This document shows, piece by piece, positions 26,501-37,340 of a DNA stretch of 64,000 bases. A program made the position numbers and the translations under genes. Positions within the stretch are counted from its first letter, which is position 1; each line of letters begins with the position of its first letter. The notes under the pieces are model-generated. The model saw only the letters and a program-made list of their open reading frames with translations, ran no database searches and was not told where the DNA came from. The stretch is from assembly GCA_021527695.1 (NCBI GenBank), contig JAKFAO010000006.1:1054001-1118000 (forward strand), in the 5' to 3' direction. The stretch comes from Naematelia aurantialba. Taxonomy: Eukaryota; Basidiomycota; Tremellomycetes; Tremellales; Naemateliaceae.

Positions 26501-26989
26501 GAGCGCGAAGAGGCGGCCGAACGCCGTCGACTCGAACAGCGATCAGGAGGCCCGCTCAATCGCGCGCCTGTATCGGCTGCGCCTGCACCTGCTGGTGTCA
26601 GACACACCGTGTTGCCTGGAGGGTCTTGGCGAGAGAAGGAGGCAGCGAGAAAGGCTGCTGAAGCCTCAGGCACTGCCACGCCACCCGCTTCCACTGGATC
26701 ACCAGCCCCTACGCATACGCCTGCAGCTGCGCCTATCCCCGCTTCAGCTCCTATCGCTGCCCCAGTAGCTGGCGGTGCTATGCCCTCATGGCGAGAGCGC
26801 GAGGCAGCGAGGAAAGCCGCCGAGGCGTCGGGCGTGGCCACCCCGCCGTCAGCGAGTGCTTCACCTGCTCCCGATGGTCAGCCGGAACGGGGAGGCGCGT
26901 ACAGGCGCGGCATGGGGACGAGGGGACGTGGCGGCGCCACGCCGCCTGCCTCTGGTCGAGGCGGGTCCGCGACCGGTGGTCGGTGGTAG
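23594..26989 (+). CDS. TIF32: Translation initiation factor eIF3 subunit a
   Basis: eIF3a is the scaffold subunit of eIF3, which binds the 40S ribosome. Exon 1 is 39 nt (MPPSYVKPENALK), followed by a 285-nt intron (23633-23917) and then RSEELLALGTAQSKQQAFENLVEVFQS, the conserved N-terminus. A short intron precedes KRFKHTAVSVLEPIMLKYVELCV. The PCI region follows (for example ITSLAPEYQPYLPALREVVLSR, then a winged-helix part with DHVAKTISFTVPPSDLNRL). The C-terminal half is a very long Glu/Arg/Lys/Ala-rich helix, the spectrin-like coiled coil. A 57-nt intron at 26274-26330 has no stop and is a multiple of three, so a naive reading would translate it. The tail holds two repeats of the form SWRE(K/R)EAARKAAEASG and a Gly/Arg-rich end. 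The stop is 184 bp from that of the convergent FIST gene. Confidence 0.95.
23633..23917 (+). other. Intron 1 of eIF3a, 285 nt, with GAGGTGCAAAGTG repeats
   Basis: GTGCGT donor and CACACAG acceptor. Within 23702-23828 there are five degenerate copies of a GAGGTGCA(A/G)AG(T/C)G unit. Most introns in this window are under 80 nt, so this one is unusually long and internally repetitive. Confidence 0.7.
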
Positions 26990-27173
26990 TGCATCACAGT
27001 CCACGCATATAGGCATATAGGCATAATAGGTCTGTCTCAGTCTTCACGCAGAGTCAAGTGCCATTTTGGCATGCATGCATGTGCGGTCTATCCTCCCTTG
27101 TGTAGCAAGCGTTGCCCTGTGACTGGTGACTGTAAGATGCTGGTCAACAGCGGGGACTCGCACGAAGCTCATG

Positions 27174-29672
27174 TCATTGGATTGCCCAAGTGACAGTGGC
27201 GCCTGGGACCGTGCATATCGTCGAATCCTGTACGAATCCATCTTCGCTGTATCCCAAGAAGCCGTCGACGACCCGAGGCGTCTCTGGTAGTGCAGTTCTG
27301 CCGCCGCCGCCGTTGTTGTTGTTGTTGTCGTCGTCCACAGTGTCGGATTTCTTGAGCGCGGTGAATACGACTTGTCCGCTCGTAGGGCTGGGCTGTGGGA
27401 CCGCCAAAGGGCGATGCATAAACTGGTTCACACGTCAGCAGATGCAGGCTCCATGGGCTTCCGGCGGCGTATTCGGGCCGCCAGGTTTGGATTGGGAGAG
27501 CTCAATGAGGGGTCGAGGAGAGGTAGAGGAGAGGTAGAGGAGAGATAGAGGAGAGATAGAGGAAAGGTAAATGAAGGACGCAGGGGCTGAGGAGGAGGAG
27601 AAGGAGAGGGGAGGAAGAGGGGAGGAAGAGGAGAATGCGAGGAGGAGAAAAGAGATAGGAAGATGAGAGAGGCGACACGGGGAAACTTGCCTGGACGCGC
27701 TGGCCGACCTGCAGCGGTTCTTCCATCTCGAGCGAGATGGCGCCTCGGCTCGGATCGCCACTGAGGATCTTGACTGCTCTTTGGATGTGCTACGGGCATC
27801 AGCAGAGGCTGGCATGCAAGCAGTGGGCGGTCGTGACGGGACACTGAGACGGATGGACAGATGGGGGACCGCGCAAGGCAGGCACCTACCACGTCGTCAG
27901 GGGTCAGAAGGGCGAGGAAGAAATCCTCTTCCTTGGTCAGTGACCTGCCGGTGCGCCGTTGAATGGCGGCGATGAGGTTTTGAGCGGGATTGGGGTTGGT
28001 CGTAGACAGTTTGAGAAGCATGTTGCCCTGAGCGCTGTAGCCCATCACATCAGCATCTTGATCTCCAGCAGAGCAGACTGGGAGGGCACTTCTGGCGTGC
28101 GCAGGATGTTTGGCTGCTCTCTACTCTTAGAATGGCACGGAGACAGCAGGAGTAGGATGTTGGATCTAGGATCGGAAAGGTAACGGTCAGAGTCGGGATG
28201 AGAGGAGAGGGGACTGGGAAGGGAGGGGGACATACGAAGCGATGGAGCACGGCTCGTCCAGCGTCTCGAGGCCATACGAGGTCTGAAGCGTCAAGGGGAA
28301 TGGGAGCGCGATGCCCATGGATCCCGACGAGGCAATATCGGTGTGGTGGATGAGGGTGTGCGGTCGACCGGTCAGGAACGGCGTTGGAGCAGTCATGAGG
28401 CCTAGCTACCAGAGTCAGCCTATCCATGCCAGTCCCGGCTGGGCAGGGAAGGGGGAAGGAGGTTGCATGGTTGGACTTGACATGGGGAGGAGTGCAGGGG
28501 GAGTGCAGGGGGAGTGCACAGGCAGTGCACAGGGAGGAGTGCATAGGGATAGAGGGATAGACCAGGGACGGGATAATCACCGACGAAACGCCCGGATACA
28601 TCGCCTGGAGCGAGTTGAGCACCGGTCGTGGGGTACCGTCACACAAGAGCAGGAAACCTTTAGCGCTGGCAGGATCAGCGTCTTCGCCGTTTGGTGCAGA
28701 CATGTGCAATGTAACGCACTTGACGCCCTCGAGTTCGCGTATCCGCTCCACTCCCCTCTCAGGTCTCCAGAACGCCTCCCACCCCTGTCCATTTGCACTT
28801 CCACCTCCAGCTCCGGCCGCAGCTCCAGCGCCAGCTCCTGCCTTAGTTCCAGCTCTCCCGCGCCTCAAACTGATCCCCTCGCCTTCCGCGCTCCCCTTCT
28901 TATCCTCCTCCTTCACCGATCCCCCTCGGCCACCGCCTCCGCCTCCTTCTGGTCCAGATCGAGGGACCTGTCCCACCTCTGCGCGCTGCCACCGCCCGAC
29001 CTGCGCACCGGGCCGCCCTGACATTCCCGTCCGAAACACCTTGCCCTCTGATACCGACACGATTGCCAGGCTCGGCTCGCTCCCGGCAGGCGGGTGGTGG
29101 AACGAGCCAATGGAGTTTGGGTAGTAGGCTTGCAGGACGGACAGGAGTGCAGGGAGGGTCGAGCGCGGGATAGACGTGGAGAGGAGATAGATCGTGGGCC
29201 ACCGAGACGGCTGCGGTGGTGGTTCGGGCGTAGATCCTGGAATTGGTGGTGCTGCTGGGACTGACGGCGTTGATGCTGCTGAGGTTGATGTGGCGGCCGA
29301 CGACGACGGCGACGATAATGATGATGGTGATGATGATGATGATGACGACGGCGACGACGACGACGACGACGATGATGATGATGCTAATGATGATGATGAT
29401 AGTGATGATGATGATGATGATAGTGATGATGATGATGATAACGACGAGGTTGATGACGATGACGAGGTTGATGGCATGCCTGATGCCAAAACTGGGCTAG
29501 ATACTGACGAGTCAGGCGATGAAGACTCCGCTGCGGTACCGCCAGCCGCCTGGGCAGCCAAGAAAGCTCTGAGCGACTCGGCCGTCGGCGAGTACAGCGT
29601 GTGCGCTCTGACAAGAGCAGTTGCTGACGTCCGCCTGGCAGCGCTGGAGAACGCTCTCTCAGAAAGACGCAT
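27174..29672 (-). CDS. FIST-domain protein with probable mitochondrial leader
   Basis: The ATG at 29672 opens MRLSERAFSSAARRTSATALVRAH, an Arg/Ser/Ala-rich amphipathic leader typical of mitochondrial targeting. A Ser run of over 50 residues follows, encoded by imperfect trinucleotide repeats, then RWPTIYLLSTSIPRSTLPALLS. The FIST core is visible as KGFLLLCDGTPRPVLNSLQAMYPG, spliced to LGLMTAPTPFLTGRPHTLIHH and SSGSMGIALPF. FIST_C elements follow: AQGNMLLKLSTTNPNPAQNL, EEDFFLALL, ILSGDPSRGAISLEMEEP and, in the last exon, VVDGFLGYSEDGFVQD. In bacteria FIST is a sensory/ligand domain; the role of fungal members is not established. The last intron (27423-27690, 268 nt) is a GC-AG intron that is pyrimidine-rich on the coding strand; the intron before LGLMTAP holds GTGCACTGC-type repeats. 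An ATG at 29759 would add a hydrophobic extension but seems less likely. Confidence 0.8.
29319..29465. repeat. Imperfect GAT/GAC trinucleotide array (poly-Ser on the coding strand)
   Basis: About 150 bp of GAT/GAC/AAT triplets on the + strand, read as Ser codons (ATC/GTC register shifted to TCA/TCG) on the minus strand within the FIST gene. On the + strand the same run would encode poly-Asp, but that frame has no domain. Confidence 0.85.
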
Positions 29673-29872
29673 TGCGAGGTATGGCAAGTAAATCAGACAC
29701 AGAGCAAAACTGAACGCAGCTGGACTGAAAAAGTGGAGGCATACAGCGCCCGGACCCATGAAATCTGTCTAGACATGTAGATTAACCAACATATAGTCCC
29801 TCTTTATACAATATTATCGCTATGCACCTTGATCTGTATGCCTTCGGGCCCCTCCTTGGCCACATCATTATA

Positions 29873-31627
29873 CTAGCCGCAAACGCTCTGAATCGAGTAT
29901 TTGTGGTTGGTGGGGTCACTAGGGATCCACCCACCCGCCAGGCCGGCCGAGTACGACCAGTCCGCCGCCGATTCAGTCTTCCACGTCCAATGGCTGCGAA
30001 GAAGTCAGCGCACGGCAATGAAAGTCAGATCAACTTACATCCACCCTTGCCCGTTGTTCTCGTATGTCTGCACCTGAGTATCATAAAACTCGCGCATAAA
30101 CTCCTTGTACTCCCTGCGAGAGACTTAGTGGCGAATCAAGACATAGAATAAGATAGGACATACTGGGAGAATGACGACCCATCGCCTGTCTTGGTGGAAC
30201 AATCACCAATATAATACGACCCGGGATAGCTACCGTCGTACCGGGCGCCGATGCCCCGCCCGTTGAGGCTGGACGCGCAGTCGGTGCTGGCGAGAGTCCA
30301 CTCGCCGACCATGAGCCACAGCGGCGCAGAAGCATAGCTGCTCGCCTTGTCGCAGATGCCCTGCAGGTGCTGGGGCCAGTCCCACGCATTGAAGTCGTTG
30401 CTGAACACCTGGTAGTTGTGGGTGTCGATGAACACGTCTTCCCAGTTGGGCTCGGGCATGTAGTTGTTAAACGTCGACAGTGCCTGGAAACCGTCATGGA
30501 TGATGAGTGCGAGACCCGACTTGGAAGCGGAGCCCTGTGGAGCCCACGGGTATCGAGCCGCACCATACGCATCGTACCAATATTGTCGTGTTGTGCTAAG
30601 CAGCTGGCTGGAGAGGTAGGTGGCAGGTTCGTTGAGCAGCCCAAGCATAGTGACGACCTGCCAGTACGACGGATCCGAGTACTTCAGCGACAAAGTCTGG
30701 ATGACTGCCTTGGTGCGCGCCACATTCGAGGCATTGTCCGACCAGTGAGCATCGCCACGGTGGCCAGAGTTGTCGTACCCGTTTTGCGAGCCGGGTGCAC
30801 CATGTAGGTCCACGATCACTTTGATGCCGTAAGTCCGCGCCCAGCCAATCGCACGGTCGAGATAGTCTGCCTGGCCCTGGATGTATGGTTCTCCGCCAGA
30901 CACATCGTACGCCCAAAACCCGATGGGTATCCGCACGTGGTTGAGCCCCGCCGCTATGGGCATTTAGCTTCTTCAAATGGTAGAGCCCAAGACTTGGAAC
31001 CCACCGGCAATCTGCCTAAAGTCGTCCTCGGTATACCAAGTGTTCCAGTGATTGACCAGTGCGCTGTGTGCAGTATCGTAGTCCTGGTATTGGCTAAAGG
31101 TCCATTCGTCGACGATCCCGTCGTTGCCGGTGTTCTGAAACAATGAAGGGGTGATGAAAGGTTCTAGCACTAGCCACTGCGCAGGTCAGCAAGAGCTAGT
31201 AGAAGGACGGATGTGTCGACGGGGTATGATCATGAGGCCGGAATTGGGGGATTCGGTGGCAGGGTCAAGCCAGGTGGCAAAGTATACGAAAGAGGCAGCC
31301 GCACGGAACGGCTACCGGGCAAGGTGGCGAGTGGCATGGAGGCCACAGAGTGCATAACCCGGATTGGGTGAGGACAGTCGAGATGATGCCCAAGACTGAA
31401 AGATATAGTGGCGTTGGAAACCTGTACGCACCCCGCCAATGTTGACTCCCCGAATCTTTTCCGAGCCGTATGGCCAGCCGACATTGACGCCGCGAGCCTC
31501 GATGGCTCTAGCAGCTGCCGGGAGGGAGAGGGTGAGGGGGAACAGCAGCGAAGCGAGGGCAAACAGGCTCGAAGCGACCACTGCACTGTCAGCTGAGATT
31601 GGGTCCCGGAAGAGGAGACGGCTCACT
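29873..31627 (-). CDS. EXG1: Exo-1,3-beta-glucanase, GH5 (secreted)
   Basis: Secreted GH5 glucan 1,3-beta-glucosidase acting on cell-wall beta-glucan. The start codon is proposed to be split by an intron: A at 31627, intron 31581-31626 (GTGAGC, branch CTGAC, TGCAG), then TG at 31580-31579. This yields a CACC|ATGG context and a signal peptide MVASSLFALASLLFPL. The mature part has EKIRGVNIGG|WLVLEPFITPSLF, spliced across an intron of about 250 nt, GLNHVRIPIGFWAYDV, KVIVDLHGAPGSQNG, the acid/base Glu in TMLGLLNEPAT, VFIDTHNYQVF, and the nucleophile Glu in LMVGEWTLASTDC. The C-terminus is WIHWTWKTESAADWSYSAG...SVCG. No in-frame ATG exists upstream in the unspliced exon, nor any ATG on this strand between 31627 and about 32370, which supports the split start. 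No GPI signal is seen. Confidence 0.9.
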
Positions 31628-33418
31628 GGTGAGGAAGTCTCAGGTCGCTGCTGGTCGTCTCAGGATCGAGCCGACGACGAGTCCGATAGGGGAATGGAGG
31701 GTCGGTGGTGGTGTAGTAGGAGCAGGCAGTGACGCTGGGTAGTGTCAGTGAGGATGGGGGGAAGAAGAGAGTGTGGCAAGGGACGGGGGGGAAGAAGGGG
31801 GCGAAGACGAGGTTGATATACAGTCAGCGACCGACCCGAGTGAATCGTATGGATCGTATGGTACCGTCGTCGGTGTTTGGGGCCCACAAAGGACGGAGAG
31901 GCAGAGTAAAGACAGGCGGGCAGGAGGCAGCCCTAGCCGAGGTTATTTCCAGCAACGTCCGCGAGGGCGAGTATGACGAGCGAGGTGAGGGTCAGGTGAG
32001 CGACGAGGTCCCCGTCAGTGACTTGTATGACTTTGGGCACGAGCCACCTGTCGATGCGGTTCTATTTATCTATCTTCTAATACTTGTCTTGTTGTTTACC
32101 GGCAGCTGGGCACGTACGACGGCGACGAAGCGTATGACTGCGGCAGCCGGCTAGACACAGGTGGTCGGTCTGTCGGATGCTCAGGCACGGCTCTGTGCAG
32201 TATGTCCCAGTGAACAAGGCGAAGGACCAGTGGGAGGAACAAGAAGGAGGAGGCGAAGAAGAGGAGGAGAAGAAGGAGAAGCAGGCGAAAGAGGCGACTG
32301 TGGTCGTATGGATGGGGGAATGTAAAGGAAAGAAGGAAAGAAGGAGATTGCAGTGAATATCACACGTTTAACATGACGCTGTGGGTGTTATTTCAGGGGA
32401 AAACAAGATACGGACACAGGATAACGCCTCGTCCCGCTTCCCTTGTTGGTTCCCATGGCTTGCCTGTCTTGCACGGCTTGTCCATATGGCTGCTGGCTGT
32501 CACCCACCGAGGACATGTCATATATCAGTTCAGACTGTCTTGCAAGCCGGCCACAACCATAACAACAACCACCACCACCACCACAAACAACAGAAGGACG
32601 GAGAGCAAATGCAAAGCGACGGCAAAAATCCCATGGATTGGGTCAAGGGTGTCTCTGCCAGGCACGGCGCCGCGCGGATCACGAGCCTACCACGGGTGAT
32701 ATCAGATTCCCGCTCAACTTTGTTCTGGTGTCTTGCCGCCGTCGGCCTTCTTATCCCTTCTTCTGCTTCTTCCTCGTCTTCTTCTTCTTCTTCGTCTTCT
32801 TCTCCTTCTACGTTGTGGTTTATCATGCTCTGCAAGTCTCGTGCAGTCTCGTGCTCTGCAAGCCTCGTGCTGCAAGTCAAGGGCGTCAGCAGTCAAGCAT
32901 GCAGCACCAGGACAACCAAATTGACAAAGGCATCGCTCGCTCGCTAGAGATCGTCTAGAAGCACCACCAAGGCTCCGGTGACCCGACCCGGTGTTCCGGG
33001 TGTCCCAAAGGACCAGAAGCACATGCAGCCCGCGTCATCCTGCCCATCGCTTGCTCAGCAAGCACCTCATGTATCACCTCATCTGACATTTCAAAACTAC
33101 GAGCACGTTTCTCAAGCAGTCAAGGCACCACGTGACAGGCTGCCCGAGTAGAGAACCGTATTAGTGCACATGATACATGAGGACGTGAAGCCAAACGACG
33201 CAAAGGCAAAGCACGCGTATAACCAGGCAGTCCTGCTCAACTTCTTCTGGCTTCACGCAGGTGACCTTGCATCCTTTATACGTCGTCCAGCGTGCAGTCT
33301 GCACCACCGAATGACGAGTCGCCGTACTGCATGCTTTGCATCTTTGCGCGCTCCACACATCGAGCCTCTTCTTCTATGACCACATGTATCGATCGATCTT
33401 TGCCCCACAGCACGCTCC
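31628..33418. other. 1.8-kb intergenic region upstream of the exo-glucanase, no convincing gene
   Basis: Both flanking genes are on the minus strand, so this is the glucanase upstream region and the permease 3' flank. It is pyrimidine-rich on the minus strand over 31660-32320. It holds an ACC/AAC microsatellite (32548-32592) and a TTC/TCT microsatellite (32752-32808). A + strand open frame at 31729-32154 with a hydrophobic stretch starts only at a GTG and has no family. Long upstream regions like this can belong to regulated cell-wall genes; that is inference. Confidence 0.5.
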
Positions 33419-36309
33419 TTACCAGTTCTTCAGCCAATACGCCACTTTGTCCTTCAACGGCATGCCCTTGAAGCTGATGGGCTCGTCCTCATCCTCGCCG
33501 TCAATGTCGGCGAATTCGCGTGCGCCGGAAGAGAGGTCCATCTCCTTCATCCGCACATACCTCGTGCGCCGGATGACTGCGTGTGTCAGTCGATGAACTG
33601 TGAGGCAGAGGACGAATATGGATCATCCGCCCGACTCACTCTTGTATCCTGCATATCCGACAACGTAGACCGGAATCCCAATGTAATGGGTGATGAAACT
33701 ACCAGATCAGCTTTCATCCGGAATCACGTAGTAGTGGACATACGACTTGTAGTCAAACGGCATGAACGCGTCGAATCCCTTGAAGAATGACAGGAGACAA
33801 GTGAAGAAGAGCGCAACGTAGGTCAGGTACGGCTGGAAAGGCGCCTTGTACGGCAAGGTGTCGCGGCTGATGCCTTGCGCTTTCATGCCGCGCATAAATG
33901 CAACGTGGCTGGAGAGGATTGAGATCCATGTGAGTGAGCCAAAGATGGTCACAGTCGAGACGAGGTAGTTGAAGATGACCAGTGCGTCGGCAGATGCTAC
34001 CAGGTAGGCCAGGCCCATGAACCTACAAGGTGACGTGAGCACGAACAATATTGGCCGGAAAAAGGCGCAAGAGGCACGCATGAGCGTGGTGAGCTTGAAA
34101 TTTATAAACGAGTCGGTGGGGAGGAGACCGGGAGGATGACGGTAACCCACGCGCCAGTAAACATGAACGCCACCCAAGGAACACCGCGGGAAGTGCAGCG
34201 CGTGAAGATGCGCGGAGCGTTTCCATCCTTTGCCATACCGTACAACGTCCGCGTGGCAATGTACTGGTCAGAGTTGGCCGCTGAGAGGGTGAAAACTAGG
34301 ATGCTGGGGATGTCAGCATTCAAACAAGTGGCGAATCTGACTAGCGCCGTGAAAGGCAAGGCAATGACTCAATTGCCATCATTGCAAAGCAATGACATAA
34401 TCACCCGAGAACTGGGAAAGCTTCGGGGAAGACAGGGCTTCTGGAGGCGTAGTAAGACTCACCAGGCATTGATGATCTGAGGCAGGACCGGGATTGATGC
34501 CGCTTGAATCGCAACCACAAATGGCGATGCCGATGCGCCGCCACTCGTCCCTTTCTTGGCCGCTTGAGCCAGCAGGGTAGAACTCGAATCGACAATCATC
34601 CCGACGACTGCGAGCGACGGTCAGCGGAATGTAGAGTACCCTGGACCCAAGGGATTAGGCTCACTGAGGACACCGATGATGTAGAAGAAGAGAATCCGGA
34701 AGAATGTCTTCTTGATCGCCGCCGGTACCGTCTTGCGTGGGTTCTGCGAAGCAAGACGTGTCAACACGGACGCACATACAGATCAGACGCGCATCAAGAA
34801 TGACAGACAGCATGATGGCACGCGGCAAACAGGAGACACACCTTGGCCTCGCCAACAGTAACACCAATGAGCTCAGTGCCCATGTACGCAAACAACGCAA
34901 GGACGAGCGCATTCACGAATCCACAGAATTGGCCAGTCGCCCCAGTCGTCTTGTAAGCCTTGAACGCCCGGCCATCGTGCCAGTACCGGAAGCCGATGCG
35001 CTCCTGCCCTGGCACGCCTCCTAGATCGATGATCAGGCCCAGGAGGATCAGGCCCGTGAGGGTGATAATCTTGATCATTGATAGCCAGAATCTGCAAAGT
35101 CAGCGAGTGGATCTCCAACTCAACACCTGCTGGCGACAATAAAACTGAATCGCGTTGGACGAGGAGGTCGCAAGGCAGAATCGGAAGAAAGGGCCTGACT
35201 AGCTTGATTGGATTGAAATAAACGACTCACTCAACCTCGCCGAACCACTTGATGCCGAGGCAGTTGATGGCGATGACAAAGGTGATAAAGATCGTAACCC
35301 AGGCGGCTCCGTTGATCGACGAGTTCCAGAATCGAATCTAGAGCAAATCGTCAGCCACAGCACGATACTTGTCTGGTCTTGGAATGTGGCTGGGCCCCTA
35401 TGGTACAGACTCTGTTGGGCTTGGGTCAGACCTAATGAAACTCACCACAAGAGACCCTGCAACTATTTGATTCGGCGAGATGATGAGATACTTGCACAGG
35501 TACACGAGCGCAGTGGCGAAACCGTACGCCCCGTCAACGCATCGCGTAGCGTGACCTGGAAATCCGCGCTTGCTGGGATACCGGGTCGACATCTCTCCCA
35601 AAGCCAGCATGACCGCGAAGCACCTGTCAACGAGGCTGATCAGCTTCTTTGGCCTTGCGCGCCGTATATCATCGAGTGAATTTGTATATGATCGGGGTCA
35701 CGTGTATGAGGGGGTGATGTGGATGGACGAAGACTTACACGATGCCCATGATGATGTATGCGATGAGCAGAGAACCGGGACCCGACCTGGCCAGCGAGCT
35801 TCCAGAGCCGATGACGAGGCCAGTACCTGCAGACTTGTCAGCTTCTCGGCGTTCTTCTTTCAGCCTCTTCTTGTGCTTCTTCCTCAGCCAGTTGGCTCTC
35901 CTCGCTCTTCGTTCGGTCGCTCTTTCATTCATTCTCTCTGTCCTTCCCGACATCCTCTCTCATTCTCCTCTTCACAATGCGGGAGATCCCTTGGTCGCCT
36001 CATATCCTCTCTCGAAGCAACACAGCCAGCAAAGACAAACATACCGATAGCTCCACCAATCGCAATCATACTTATCTGCCTCGGCTTCAAGGACCGGTGT
36101 GTCTCCTCCTCGCGCGGCTCTGGCTCGCCAACATACACCCCCTCCGTGGCCTGGTACGCCGCATTGTCCTTCTCTTTATCGTTTGCGTTGAGGTTGCGGT
36201 CGTTGGCGGCCGGGTAGTTGTCCGTCTGCCCGTCGGTTTGCCCGGGGTAGACGATACCGTCAGGACGAGCGGGGGACTGGTCGTGGTCGTTGACGTGGAA
36301 GGGCGACAT
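33419..36309 (-). CDS. Amino-acid permease (APC superfamily, yeast YAT type)
   Basis: Plasma-membrane amino-acid/proton symporter. A hydrophilic N-terminus of about 80 residues (MSPFHVNDHDQSPARPD...) carries acidic and Lys residues suitable for ubiquitin control, then RSLKPRQISMIAIGGAIG|TGLVIGSGSSLARSGPGSLL. This is the hallmark first-helix motif of the family, joined over an intron of about 200 nt. Further helices are visible: AYIIMGIV, LALGEMSTRYPSKRGF, ATALVYLCKYLIISPNQIVAG, FVNALVLALFAYMGTELIGVTVGEAK, KIITLTGLILLGLIIDLGG, VFTLSAANSDQYIATRTLYGMAKDG, FMGLAYLVASADALVIFNYLVS and FFTCLLSFFKGFDAF. The cytosolic tail is charged and ends VAYWLKNW. Substrate cannot be told from sequence. All helices expected for a 12-TM member appear to be present. 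Confidence 0.9.
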
Positions 36310-37340
36310 GAGAGCGTCACTTGGTGGCCGTCTATCCCAAGGTTGAGGGTATGAGGTGTGAGGTGAGGGTCGGTGTCTAGTGAGGGAGTGAGAACAAGAC
36401 GTCGAGAGGGAAAGACGATGGACGAGTTACAGAAGGAGGAGAGTATAGTAGAGAGATAACAACGAAGAAGGGCCGACAGGAGCACCACTGAGCATGCGCT
36501 GCCAGGTCACTCGACTGGAGCTTCGTACGTTCTGTCAGCTAAATTTTCCCTTGGTGTATCTCCTTGCTGCATGCCTCCTTGCTGCTTCTGCCCTCGCTCC
36601 TCCCCGGAGCTCTTTCGCCGGAAGCATCTCTCACCTCTTGTCCTTCCCTCCTCCTCCCTCTCCTTCTTGGCGCTCTGTCCCATCTAACCCCCCCCTCTCT
36701 CTTTCCTCTCCCCTCCCATGCTCTCAGATCGCTTGGAGTGCCAAGATCCTCTCGAAGAGTGAATAATGAGTTTAGCGAGGTGTAGTGTAAAAGCCTCGTG
36801 TGGCGGTGGGACACGGGGGAAATAGCTTGGCGTCTCAGGCACCAAGTGCGTGCGTCTGAACTGCATGACGCTGATGCTTGGCCAAAGCGCAGCTTTGTTG
36901 AGAAACGTCAAAGCAGACGACATGACGACCGGTGAGGTGCAATGTTTCTACTCATACACCGACATCCAGGGCTCAGCTGCGAGAGTGACAGCTTCCAAAT
37001 TCACCCGCTGCGCTTGGCGCCGTGGCTCCAACTCTCTATCATCACCAATGCAACTAGAGATGTGCTACAGGTAAGCCAAGAAATCATGCGCTCATCCTTA
37101 TCGAGCCAGGTAGTTGCGGGGCGCGATATCCAAGCACCAACCAGACTCGACAAAGTCAGACGCAGATAAGCAAAGAGCAGCGACGTGCTCGCGCCATGGT
37201 TGCACCGGCCTCGTTGGCGTCTGGCTGCATCGGCTCATGCAGCTATCTACTCTGCTCCTGCCAAGCCTCATATACCTCGTCATCGTTCGGCCCAATAAAT
37301 CTGACTCGTAAGCTTTGCCCCAATATGCGCTCACCGACAC
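36310..37340. other. Intergenic, CT-rich upstream region of the permease
   Basis: About 1 kb between two minus-strand genes. The segment 36540-36720 is strongly pyrimidine-rich on the + strand. No splice-supported gene is visible on either strand; the open frames are short and low-complexity. Confidence 0.55.

Noticed and set aside
29194..29691. Plus-strand open frame rich in Asp
   Set aside because: It is the reverse complement of the poly-Ser region of the FIST gene. It has no domain, and the minus strand carries the family motifs and splice sites.
31729..32154. Plus-strand open frame with a hydrophobic stretch upstream of the glucanase
   Set aside because: Starts only at GTG, has no family match in memory and no splice partners. 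It lies in a pyrimidine-skewed promoter/leader region.
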